Shown one piece after another: positions 50,881-59,591 of a stretch of DNA of 64,000 bases. The stretch comes from Aurantiochytrium sp. KH105. Lineage: Eukaryota > Sar > Bigyra > Thraustochytrida > Thraustochytriidae. How positions within the stretch are numbered: the stretch's first letter is position 1; each line of letters begins with the position of its first letter. A program made the position numbers and the translations under genes. The DNA is taken from contig BGKB01000179.1 in assembly GCA_003116975.1 (NCBI GenBank), positions 1,439-65,438 of the forward strand. The letters run 5' to 3'. The notes under the pieces are model-generated. The model searched no databases. It had not been told where the DNA came from and saw only the letters and a program-made list of their open reading frames with translations.

Positions 50881-51720
50881 CTAGAAAAAACCAGCGGCCG
50901 GAGCGGTGATGTCAAGAGGGAGATCAGTGAGCTCGCGAGCAATGCTCACGGCAACGTGAAAGGTGGCAATCCAGAGCCGAGCTTTAGTCTTGCCGTGCGT
51001 CTTGGAAAGCACCATGTACAGGACAGTGTAGAGAATGGTGCGACGAAGACCCTCCGTGGGACGGCTCCACTCGGTCTGCTCATGGTCCCAGCCGCGGCCC
51101 AAACGCCGCTCCAAGTACCTGAGAATGCTGCCGCCAATACCAGCCAAAAAAGCCGCCACAAAGGGTGCCGCAGGGGAATTCGGAAACAATTGGCGAGCCT
51201 TATCAACACTGCCACACACGGTCGTTGACGAATCAATCGCCTCAAAGGTAGTCACTACAAGACTCGTGAGCGAGCGGGGCGTCGAGATGAGCTGGTATCC
51301 CAAGTCCAAAGGCGACCAATACACGATACCATACGCCAAGATCCACGTTTGCAAGAGGTCCTTGCTGCGAAAGATGCTTGGCGGCTGGGCCATGGCCAAG
51401 TCGCGGACAGAGGTGCCACCAAAGCCGTGGCACAGAAATCCGCACACGAGATCGTAGATCCACGAGGCTTTCATGCTCTCGAGTTCGCGTCCGCGCCCTT
51501 TGACGGCGCCTGCCCCCTCTGCAAATGCGCGCCATGACGCGAGGGCCTTGATGGAGTGCACAAACATGAGGTCCCACGGGTACGATTCATCGAGGGTGAT
51601 GTGGTCACGAAAGTAGACCACGAGCCGGTCGAGTGCCTGCGACACGGGCGTGCTCGCGCGCAGGGCGTCCGACGCTGGCGACAGCGAAAATTGCACGCCT
51701 TCCTTTGGCACGAGCGCCAT
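50881..51720 (-). CDS. TRIC-type trimeric intracellular cation channel (TMEM38-like)
   Basis: 279 residues from the ATG at 51720. The frame stays open upstream to 52326, but that extension is Cys/Ser-rich and antisense to the neighbour, so I rejected it. Family landmarks are present. HGFGGTSVRDLAMAQPPS (98-115) corresponds to the FGG...GEPP segment. YWSPLDLGYQLI (134-145) matches the Y-x-P-x-D-x-x-Y motif. LAGIGGSILRYLERRLGRGW (192-211) matches the second glycine-rich helix ending in F/L-E-x-L-x-x-G-x-W. TRIC channels form homotrimers in the ER membrane and carry K+ counter-current during Ca2+ release. Length agrees with animal TRIC-A/B (about 290-300). Confidence 0.88.
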   Translation of the reverse strand: MALVPKEGVQFSLSPASDALRASTPVSQALDRLVVYFRDHITLDESYPWDLMFVHSIKALASWRAFAEGAGAVKGRGRELESMKASWIYDLVCGFLCHGFGGTSVRDLAMAQPPSIFRSKDLLQTWILAYGIVYWSPLDLGYQLISTPRSLTSLVVTTFEAIDSSTTVCGSVDKARQLFPNSPAAPFVAAFLAGIGGSILRYLERRLGRGWDHEQTEWSRPTEGLRRTILYTVLYMVLSKTHGKTKARLWIATFHVAVSIARELTDLPLDITAPAAGFF

Positions 51721-51898
51721 CTCTGCTGGACCTTGCCTTCTTCGACGCGACCACACCACACCACAAAAAGAATCTCTGCTCAAGCCGCGTGCGCCGCACC
51801 GCTCCACGCCGCGCTGTGTCGCGCCTGCACCTACGCTGCCGCGCTGTCTCTGGTCTGTGCGGCGTTTCCTCGAGCGTAAAGATGATGCGTGTTTATGA
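51721..51898. promoter_or_regulatory. Compact bidirectional promoter
   Basis: Only 178 bp separate the ATGs of the TRIC gene (-) and the coiled-coil gene (+), so both promoters and leaders must lie here or overlap coding sequence. I see no TATA box. Out-of-frame ATGs at 51882, 51885 and 51894 precede the plus-strand start and could affect translation. Confidence 0.5.
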
Positions 51899-54460
51899 AT
51901 GCAAGAGGGGCCAGGCTTTGTTTGCAGCGCGATCGGACCCGTCCTCGCCATTGCATGCGAGGACCCCGGTGTGTACTCTGTTGGAGCGCGGACCTCTCTT
52001 CTACTTTTCGCGGGGTCCGTGGGACTGGCCTGTCCAGACCTGCGAGCTTCGACCATGTTGCAGCAGCACCAGCAGCACCAGCAGCACCAGCAGCTGGTGC
52101 TGCAGCGCCAAGCTAAAGAGCAGGCTGGAGAGCCAGAACAAAAGCAGCAAGAGTACCCAGAACAACAGCAGCACCAGCAGAAGCTGGACGATAATGGAAA
52201 AGAACCACCGGCGCCACTTTCCAAAGCTCGTGCGGCCATCGTTCGCGAGGCGTGGAACGCGGTCGTGCGTGAAGTCCAGACCGGGTTGCCAGGAACAGAA
52301 ACAAACAGCGTCAAGCCGGCCACCACGTTGAAACAATCACAATGCCAAGATTTTTACGCGAACCAGCGTGTTCCTCTGAAACGATGCCTTGCAACTTGCA
52401 TTCCCGAAACCAGAGAGCGCATGCTTCGTGCCTTGCTCGACGTATCGGTGTCCAAAACTGGAAAGGACACACAAAACGAACCAGAAATAGCACAAAGGAA
52501 CAGCAGCTCTGTACTCGAAGCGCTTCGGACACACCTCATTGATCGGAGCGACTATTTTGCTTTCTGGCAGCATGAGAGCGATCGCGTCGGTGGCGATCTC
52601 GCCGCCTTTCGCGGACTCTTTCTCGGCCCCGCTGCAGGTAGAGGAGACGCAGGCGCCATTGTGCAGAGCCATGTCACGGAGCATGTACGACCTCTTCATC
52701 AAGGAAGCTTTTTCCGTCAAGCGCGCTCCTTTTGGCCGTTTATTGTTCGAGAGCGCGTTCACAAACATCGATATTCGCTGCGAGGACGAGGGCCCCGTGA
52801 CCAGCAGCTAGAGAAAGCTTATGCACTCAAGCTAGATCATGACCTCGAGGAAATCCCGGAAGATGTGACCTCTTTAGCCCATGACAAAGACGTGGATGTC
52901 GCCCACGGCGAGCACCGCCGCGAGAGGTTGCTTCGAGACGAGCGTGTTCGTCAAAAGCTCAGCCGTCTATGGCGTCTCGTGCATCACGAGCCTACGCCCT
53001 CGCAACAAGCTGCCATTTCGTTCATGGCGCAAGGTGCGGGTCTTGACGGCGTGCGTCGTGTTCTTGGGCGGGAACAAATGAGCTTTTCAGATCGTATTGT
53101 ACGTTATCATGCCAATGAGACGCGCCAGCGACAAGCAGATATAGCACGACAGCAACGCGACGCCAAGGTTCTTGGCAAGGCTCGAAAAGCAAGGATTATG
53201 GCCAAGGTGCAAGTAAGAGAAAATGTCAAACGTCTTGAACGTCTGCAGGCAGCGAATCTCGAGGAGCGCCGCCTTGCTCTGAGCGCCAAGCGCCGCGAAG
53301 CTCTCTTGGCTTATCGCGACCAGGCAGTTGAGCGCCAGGATCGAAAGTATGTGAGGCGGTCGATACGTTATGGCGACTTTGATCATGATCCAGACTTGCT
53401 TTGCGAGATTGGAAATCCCTTCGATCGTCTCGAAGGCAGACGAGCTCGTGAACAGAGCGAAAAGGAGAAGAAGGAGCGTGCACGCGAGCTCGCCGCCCGC
53501 AAGGCAGCTCAAAAAGTAGAACTCGAGCGGCAACGAGGGAAACTTGCGGACGAGGATACAAAAGGAGAGGAAACGAAGCAGACAAAGGCCGAAAAACCGC
53601 GCGCACAACATTGGGACACGGTGTCATGGGACACGATGGTCGAATTCGAGGAGGCGCTGATGTTTGCCTTGCTTGGTCCGCAAGCTGGCGAGGCGGTTCT
53701 GCCCTTCCTCCCTGATCTCTTGGCGCGAGACTTGGCTCACATTCGCGTCCGTGTGCCGAGAACTGGAATGGCATGTGAGACGGGTTTCTACTCTGTTCAA
53801 GTTGGCACTGCCGTTCCACAATTTATGTGGCAGGCACTAGTCATGGAGGTAATTGATTTGTGGACAAACACGGCGCAAGCGGACGAGTATGCATGTTTCG
53901 TTGAAGACCTTGTTCAAGTGATCAGTACCAGTGCACGATTTGTGGGAGCAAAAGGCGCAAAGCAAGTTCAAACGTTGCGAAGACTTGCGGAAATTGAGCC
54001 GGGCATGCGCATGTATGCAAATGATCAAGGGGGGCATAACGTGGAAGACAACGAGGTACATTCGACTGACGGGAAAATGACATCGAAAGCAGAAACAACA
54101 AGATGTCTGATGCGGTGGCCAGAAACTCTTGGCCGAATCGAAGTTCGCGCACAGGCGTGGACCATGTCGACCAAAAGTGACGACGCGCGATTCAATATTC
54201 AACCATGTAGCCCGGGTCCACAAGCATACTCGCCATTGCCGCTTCCAAAGGGTTTTTCCGGCGTGCACAAAGTGCCTCCGCCGAAGATACCACCAGAGAA
54301 CCGGGCTTCTGCGGAACGCTCCGCTCGTGCAGCATCCGCTGCTTGGCCCCCTTCGCTCATGCCAGCGCAAGACAAGAAGCTTGAAGCTGCGTTGCGAGCC
54401 TCAAATCGCACCACTGCTGCCGCTGTACGCGAGCTCGCGCACCTTCTCTCGTCATCATGA
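51899..54460 (+). CDS. Coiled-coil protein of unknown function, with an internal frame anomaly
   Basis: 853 residues as an open frame. A Gln/His-rich N-terminus (about 53-95) comes from CAGCACCAG repeats. A long charged helical region (about 395-570, for example KARIMAKVQVRENVKRLERL) should form a coiled coil. A more hydrophobic part follows (about 580-700, MVEFEEALMFALLGPQAGEA). No family is recognised. Between about 52640 and 52810 the frame used by this protein has poor codon character (GC-poor third bases, Arg/His-rich). The +1 frame over the same bases reads smoothly (MYDLFIKEAFSVKRAPFG) with GC-rich third bases until a TAG at 52808. Two compensating single-base errors or indels would explain this. 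Confidence 0.7.
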   Translation: MQEGPGFVCSAIGPVLAIACEDPGVYSVGARTSLLLFAGSVGLACPDLRASTMLQQHQQHQQHQQLVLQRQAKEQAGEPEQKQQEYPEQQQHQQKLDDNGKEPPAPLSKARAAIVREAWNAVVREVQTGLPGTETNSVKPATTLKQSQCQDFYANQRVPLKRCLATCIPETRERMLRALLDVSVSKTGKDTQNEPEIAQRNSSSVLEALRTHLIDRSDYFAFWQHESDRVGGDLAAFRGLFLGPAAGRGDAGAIVQSHVTEHVRPLHQGSFFRQARSFWPFIVRERVHKHRYSLRGRGPRDQQLEKAYALKLDHDLEEIPEDVTSLAHDKDVDVAHGEHRRERLLRDERVRQKLSRLWRLVHHEPTPSQQAAISFMAQGAGLDGVRRVLGREQMSFSDRIVRYHANETRQRQADIARQQRDAKVLGKARKARIMAKVQVRENVKRLERLQAANLEERRLALSAKRREALLAYRDQAVERQDRKYVRRSIRYGDFDHDPDLLCEIGNPFDRLEGRRAREQSEKEKKERARELAARKAAQKVELERQRGKLADEDTKGEETKQTKAEKPRAQHWDTVSWDTMVEFEEALMFALLGPQAGEAVLPFLPDLLARDLAHIRVRVPRTGMACETGFYSVQVGTAVPQFMWQALVMEVIDLWTNTAQADEYACFVEDLVQVISTSARFVGAKGAKQVQTLRRLAEIEPGMRMYANDQGGHNVEDNEVHSTDGKMTSKAETTRCLMRWPETLGRIEVRAQAWTMSTKSDDARFNIQPCSPGPQAYSPLPLPKGFSGVHKVPPPKIPPENRASAERSARAASAAWPPSLMPAQDKKLEAALRASNRTTAAAVRELAHLLSSS

Positions 54461-54859
54461 TGATCTTATCAGGGCATTGGGTTGTAATGTGTCGTCAGAA
54501 AAGACATGGCAATGAACAACAGCAAGGGAAGGAAATCATGAACATCATAAAATTATACAGTTGGTAATAAAGCCCGAATGCCTTTCTCTCTCTCTCTCCC
54601 TCTCTCTCAGAAACGAAGTCTGGCATTCGTCATCTCCGCCCACTCCCCCCCCCCCTCTCAAAAAATTAGAAGTTGTTCTCCATCCTGTACGGAAGACAAG
54701 AACCGACAAGAACAACCAAAAAAAAAGACGGTCCTTCGCCCGGGGACCGGTCTATCGGATACAGCAAACCCTGATTGATTGATCGATCGATCGATCGACC
54801 GACCGACCGAGTGCCTTGGCGCGCGCGCGCGCGTGTGTGGTCAAGGTACAGAAGGGAGG
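54461..54859. promoter_or_regulatory. Intergenic region with TC, poly-C and GATC-type repeats
   Basis: About 400 bp. Contents: a CTCT tract (about 54584-54610), an 11-C run (54645-54655), a GATT/GATC/GACC tetramer tract (54772-54811) and an alternating GC tract (about 54819-54834). The tetramer tract ends 48 bases before the next ATG, so it is in the probable promoter or leader of the SAM gene. Confidence 0.5.
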
Positions 54860-56023
54860 ATGCGCGGCTTTACCTCGCACGGCGCGAACGGTGCAGGCGG
54901 TAGCATCGACGAAGATCTCTTGCGAGCAGAGTTTGACGAAGACGTCGGCGACGAGCAGAACGACGAGGACCAGAACCAAGCCGCAACACGTGTTGCGCGG
55001 AGACAAGGCGCAGCAGAACGGGCCGGCTCGAGACAGCAAGCATCGCAGCGACAACCGCAACGAAAGTCGCTTTACCCGACGCTTGACGTGGATCCGGCAC
55101 CCTCGTCGAAAGTCGCAGAGATTCCCGCTCGGAGCAAAGCGGGCAGCAGTACCTCTATGCGATATCCTTCAGTTCCAGCCAATACGCCAGCGCCGCCACG
55201 GCCGTCGCGACCAGTGACTATCGAAGGGTCTCACGGCGATCATGAACTTAACCCCCCTGCATCTTCTGAGGCGGCTTCTCGAACGCGGAAACCCGTAAAA
55301 AAGAAGAGCATGGCCTCGAGGCTGCGTTCGACGCTCACATCCAGGCGTGGATTTTCAAGATCAAATCTCAGCAGTTCGGGAGACGCCATCGAGGAGAGCG
55401 ACGCCGGTCTGGACATTGACGAGGCAAACGAGGAGGAAGCGGCGTCCGCCATGCCACCGAGAAGTTTTGAAAAGGATGAGCTCGCCCAATGCTGGTACGA
55501 AGTATTTTGCGAGGTTGGATTGCCTGCTTCAGTGGCGAAAATGTACTCGATTGGTTTTAGCAAATTCGGCATTGACGATCAAAATGCTGGAGATCTCACC
55601 GACGAAGACTTGGCTGCCAATGGAGTCGCCAATGCTCAGCACCGACAAATTATCATGCGTCTCATCCAGGGTCTTTTGGAGCATCAACAAGATCAAGCTG
55701 CTCTCGACGCTGTTTCTGGCGGGGTGGAAGTTGACGCAGCCCAGTCGGCTGAAGATGATCAGCAGAAAGAGGTGAGCTGGGAAGAAGTAGATCGCCAGCA
55801 ACACAAACTCCAAGAAGAGATTGCAAAGGTAGACCGCCTTGAAGCCAACTTGGCACGAATCCTTGCCGGCGATACGGATCGTCAGCGAGCCTTTAAAGCG
55901 CGTCTCGCAAAGGAACGCGCGGCCCGAGAACAGGAGCGTGAGCAGACTCGCAGAGATCATGCACTTCGCAAGGCCAAACGCGCGATGGAACGAGTACAAA
56001 AGGATATCGACGACGCACAGTAG
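54860..56023 (+). CDS. SAM-domain and coiled-coil protein
   Basis: 387 residues from the ATG at 54860; the open frame begins earlier at a TTG inside the GATC repeat, which is unlikely to be used. Residues 1-200 are low-complexity, with a basic Ser-rich patch (about 145-165, KKKSMASRLRSTLTSRRGFS). Residues about 204-274 look like a SAM domain (WYEVFCEVGLPASVAKMYS, then a DLTDEDLAANGV turn and a final IIMRLIQGLLE helix). The DLTDEDL-x-x-x-G-V pattern is typical of SAM domains. The end (about 310-387) is a charged coiled coil (RLEANLARILAGDTDRQRAF). It is likely an oligomerising scaffold. Confidence 0.8.
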   Translation: MRGFTSHGANGAGGSIDEDLLRAEFDEDVGDEQNDEDQNQAATRVARRQGAAERAGSRQQASQRQPQRKSLYPTLDVDPAPSSKVAEIPARSKAGSSTSMRYPSVPANTPAPPRPSRPVTIEGSHGDHELNPPASSEAASRTRKPVKKKSMASRLRSTLTSRRGFSRSNLSSSGDAIEESDAGLDIDEANEEEAASAMPPRSFEKDELAQCWYEVFCEVGLPASVAKMYSIGFSKFGIDDQNAGDLTDEDLAANGVANAQHRQIIMRLIQGLLEHQQDQAALDAVSGGVEVDAAQSAEDDQQKEVSWEEVDRQQHKLQEEIAKVDRLEANLARILAGDTDRQRAFKARLAKERAAREQEREQTRRDHALRKAKRAMERVQKDIDDAQ

Positions 56024-56950
56024 GTCTCATGCACATATATTTACTTCTTTCAGAGATATTTCTTGTACCTTTGAGCAACTGGCAACCGTGCTATTGGTAG
56101 TGGTGCGCGCATTTGTGCGAGTCCCGACGTCGGCAGTGAGTCTGACCTCTTTTCGGATTTTCTCCCTTCAATGCTTCTTTGCTCCCTTCTTCACATTCAT
56201 TTCGCCCACTGTGCTTCCTATGCTTGCCATCTGCCACTGTCATCCACGAAATAGTCCAACTCATAAACCCTTTCATCTTGCTGTTTGTGGCTGGCGACAA
56301 TTCTTTGACCGGCTCATTCATCATTCTTTCATTTCAAAGTCATCAACAACCAAATCGCTTTCTGTAGCGCGCGCGCGGTACGTCTTTGGTGCAAGAGGAA
56401 ATAGGGCTGGTTGATCTCTCGGACGGTCCTTCGCGGTGCCGCGCACTCGCTCCACCGTCCTCTCTCTCTCTCTCTCTCTCTTTTCCTGGTCGCCGCGGCC
56501 GCAGGTGGTCTCGTCAGGCCATCGTTCCGAGCGACCGGGAGAGAGATGGCGAGATGACGCTCCGCGGTGGCGGTGTTTGACGAGGTCCTCCGGCGCTCGC
56601 GCGGGCGGCGCGGTCGGGAGGCATGCCCTCGAAGACGCTCGCGCGCGACGAAGCCGCGTCGTGCCGAAGTCCACCTCGGCCTCGCGTGGACAGGCGTCGG
56701 AGACGGGGACGGAGTCCGGCGGAAATCGGTCGGAGGTTACGACCTGAGCACGTTGTAGCAGCAGCGGCAGAGTGGTATAGCAGGACAAGCAGGAGCTCGA
56801 GCAGAACGAGGAGAAGCAAAAGACTAACGCATGGCAGCCGACCTTTGTGGCCGCTTTCACGAGGACAGAGGCAAGCGAGGTGGAGCGTATACAGATAGGT
56901 AGATCGATTCCTCCTCCGTTTCGGCCTCGGTCTTCTTCATTTGCGCGATA
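56024..56950. other. Intergenic region upstream of the small spliced gene
   Basis: About 930 bp. The first 330 bases are AT-richer and are probably the 3' flank of the SAM gene. Beyond that is GC-rich sequence with a CT dinucleotide tract (56459-56480). A long minus-strand frame crosses it and the next gene (56321-57139), but it is Arg/Ser-rich and antisense to that gene's exon, so I did not call it. Confidence 0.5.
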
Positions 56951-57284
56951 ATGGCGCCTCTTAGCAACGGAGCTGTCGCAGGCGCGACCTTGGCCGTCGC
57001 CACGGGCATTGCATCGGTGTGGATGTCCTGGGGATACCGGCTGCACTGCGACACCATGACGCGCGCGAATGCGTACGAGCGCGAGATCGCGCAGCGGTGC
57101 AACTGGTACGTTTGACAGCTCGATTCGCTTCGTTGGCATTGATTGAACAAATGATGATCACGGCGACTGACGCTTCATCGCGCTCGAACAACGTGACTAC
57201 AGGGACCAAGAAAAGATGCCATTGCACGCCTTTAAGCCGGAAAACAACCCCGGCGCCACGACTGTCACGACGACAAACTTGTAA
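56951..57284 (+). CDS. Small spliced gene, 78-residue single-pass membrane protein
   Basis: Two exons: 56951-57105 and 57203-57284, with a 97-nt intron (57106-57202). The donor is GTACGT and the acceptor CTACAG; a plausible branch region, CGACTGACG, lies about 40 nt upstream of the acceptor. The junction completes a TGG codon. Without splicing the frame stops two codons into the intron. The product has a hydrophobic segment (about 7-27, GAVAGATLAVATGIASVWMS), then HCDTMTRANAYEREIAQRCN and a polar tail ending TTTNL. Codon third positions in both exons are GC-rich. The family is unknown. Size and one N-terminal helix would suit a small mitochondrial or ER membrane assembly factor, which is only a guess. 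Confidence 0.72.
57106..57202 (+). other. Spliceosomal intron (97 nt)
   Basis: The intron has GT...AG ends, starting GTACGTTTGA and ending CGTGACTACAG. Removing it joins two open exons in one frame. This is the only intron in the window that is clearly inside coding sequence. Confidence 0.72.
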
Positions 57285-59591
57285 AAGACCGCTCTGAAAA
57301 AAGCGCAAAACCTGTGATGCGGAGCGCTCATCGTCGCTTTCGCAACGATGGTCCAGCATCACATTGTTTGTTGTTGTCAGACTAGGCCTTGCCGAGGCTC
57401 GGGACTCAGCCTAGGTCCTTTGTCGCCGGCCGCTGCACGCACTCGACATGATAACTGAATATTCAAGCTGGATTCCCCATGTTGTTGTTTGTATCCTTGG
57501 CATCACCGCGTGCGTCCTCGTGGCGATTCACGAGTTTGTGGCCAGGCAGCCAGGCAGCCAAGCCTCTCAGCGGGTTAGACGCCTGCCGCTGCTGCTGCTG
57601 CCGCTGCTGCTGCTGCTGCTTGACGCCTACCTTGGGACAGACGCCCTTGATCTTTTTTTTTTTTTTTTCGGCGTCGTTACTGTCAATGCCAATGATTCGA
57701 ATCTGTCGAGGGGTCGCGGCGAGCAATCGAGCGACAGTGCGACGCGGCGAATCATCGATCCATTCCTCCACTGGCAGCCAGCAAGCCATTCATATCTTTC
57801 ATCATCATCGCACGCGATCCAAAGCGGAGCGCGCCCCAGCTCATGTGCAGGCCTGCCGCCATGCCTCTGCCCAGGGTTCATTCAATCCACGTCAACTCAA
57901 CTCACAGTGAAATCATCTCGACTCAACTCAACTCAACTCAACTCATCTCATCTCAGCCAAGACGCTCGTCCCTGGCCCGACGCACGTGGCAGGGCACGTG
58001 CCGTGCCGTCCCGTGCCGTCCCGTGCCGCGTTCTCCAGCTCGAGTGCAACCTTGCGATCTTACAAGCAATCCATCCACCGACCGAACGATCGCGGTCGCG
58101 TGCATCGATCGCCACGACGCCCACCTTGCTCGACGGGCCCAAGGACGTACGTCTTCGTCCCCAGTCACATCCGCCCCGTCACGATCACATCCCGCGCACT
58201 CGAGCCGGCGCCTCGTCTTTCTTTCTTCACCTCGGCTCCTCCTCCCTGCGACGCACGTCTCGCGGCTCTTCGTTCGCCCGCCGCCGCGCACGCGAACCTC
58301 TGCTCGCGTCGCTTGTTTTCCTCGTGCTCGCACTCGCTGTCGCAGGCTTGGTTGGTCGTGCGCGCTGAGATCGACGTCCTGTGCGTTGTTTATGTCAGGC
58401 TTCCATTTCTTTTGGATGGGTCGATCGATGTTTCGCACACCTTCAGCCAGGAGAGAAAAATGGGCCGCCGGAAGCAGCAGCAGAGCCTTTGCCACCACCC
58501 GCGCGTGGCTGCCTGATGTGATCAGAGGGCTCGTGCTCCCGCCGCCGGCCGCTCACGCTCGCACACGCGGGCTCCGCCCGCCCTCTCGAGCGACGCACGC
58601 TCGCAGCTCGCTGTCGCCCGCTCGAAACCAGCGCGGCACGTGCAGGGCGTCACTACTCCTAAAACCGAAAGCGGAAGAAGACCAACTGGAGGAGCCTGGG
58701 AGGAAGGGGGGTGTGCGCCCGCCCTGTGCCCGCTCTCTTTGGGCGACTTGCGCGCGCGGATAGCGCACTTGCGCGCGCGGATAGCGCACTTGGCGCGCGC
58801 GCGGGGGCAGTGGCCCGCTGCCGCGAGCGGGCGGGCGATACATACCTTCACGGCCCGCGCCCGGCTAGCTGCAGAGCGCAGTGTGCGCGGCCGCGCGCAA
58901 GTCGGCCAAAGCGGTTTACGCCAGTGCGCGGCGCGCTTTGGCCGACTTGCGCCGGCCAGCCCGGCTTTGCGGTACGCGGCCGCCGGCGCTTCGCTAGTAC
59001 TCAAAGTAGGAGAAACACGGCACGCGTTCACGCGCCCCGCCCGAGTCAGTCCGCGATCGATCGTCGATCACGCGAGCGAGCGATCGCAGCGCGGCAGCGA
59101 GCGCGCAGAGCCCGCGCGGGCCGCAGGCCGGTCGAGCGGGAGCGAGCGGCGGCGGCGGCGAGCGAGCGTGCACGCGCCGCTTGCGTTGCGTTGTCTGCGG
59201 CTGTTTGTTGGAGTGAGCGAGCGATTGGTTGATTGATTGAGCTGCCCTGCGCGCCTCGAACCGGGCGGAGAGCGCGTGCACGGCCCCTCGCCGCGCGCGT
59301 CGTGGCCAGCGCGGCGCCGTCGGCGCCGTCTCCTGGGCCTCGCTCGGGCGCGCCTTGCCTAGTCTGCGTGCGTGCGTGCGAGCGTGCGGGGCGGCCAGAA
59401 AAGGCCTGCCAGCGAGGGCTCGAGCACGGCACGTGCCGTTTTCTTCCCCTTATCTCTTATAAGCACTCGCAGTCAGTAGAGAGGTAAGGGCGCGGTCGCG
59501 CTTGTGCTTGCGCTTGCCCTTGCGCTCGCGCTCAGGCTCGGGGGCGCGCATAAGACCCTGCGCCGGACAGGGAAGACGAGGGACAGGCACC
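57285..59591. other. 2.3-kb intergenic region with repeats and a hairpin
   Basis: No gene that I trust. Contents: CTG repeats (about 57588-57620), a 16-T run (57653-57668), an ACTCA repeat (about 57891-57950), CCGTGCCGTC repeats (about 58000-58028), a 21-bp exact tandem duplication (58746-58787), a 19-bp perfect inverted repeat (58895-58952) and a GATT tract (about 59225-59241). GGCACGTGCC palindromes lie at 57993-58002 and 59428-59437. A frame from an ATG at 57448 starts with a plausible membrane helix but then runs through microsatellites. Confidence 0.55.
58895..58952. repeat. Perfect 19-bp inverted repeat with a 20-nt loop
   Basis: The left arm is 58895-58913 (GCGCAAGTCGGCCAAAGCG) and the right arm 58934-58952 is its exact reverse complement. 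The 20-base spacer is 58914-58933. It lies in the gap about 640 bases before the RhoGEF ATG. It could form a DNA cruciform or RNA hairpin. Confidence 0.9.

Noticed and set aside
51721-52326. N-terminal extension of the TRIC channel
   Set aside because: It is Cys/Ser-rich and antisense to the Gln-rich start of the neighbouring gene. Known TRIC length fits the ATG at 51720.
52539-52811. A separate 90-codon gene ending at TAG 52808
   Set aside because: Its coding signal is good, but the host frame is coding on both sides. A frame error inside one gene is simpler than a nested gene.
56321-57139. 272-codon minus-strand frame
   Set aside because: It is antisense to the small spliced gene and Arg/Ser-rich, and it passes through a CT dinucleotide tract.
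57448-58368. 306-codon frame starting with a possible membrane helix
   Set aside because: After about 45 residues it reads CTG, poly-T, ACTCA and CCGTG repeats. Only the first part could be an exon, and I see no convincing donor.
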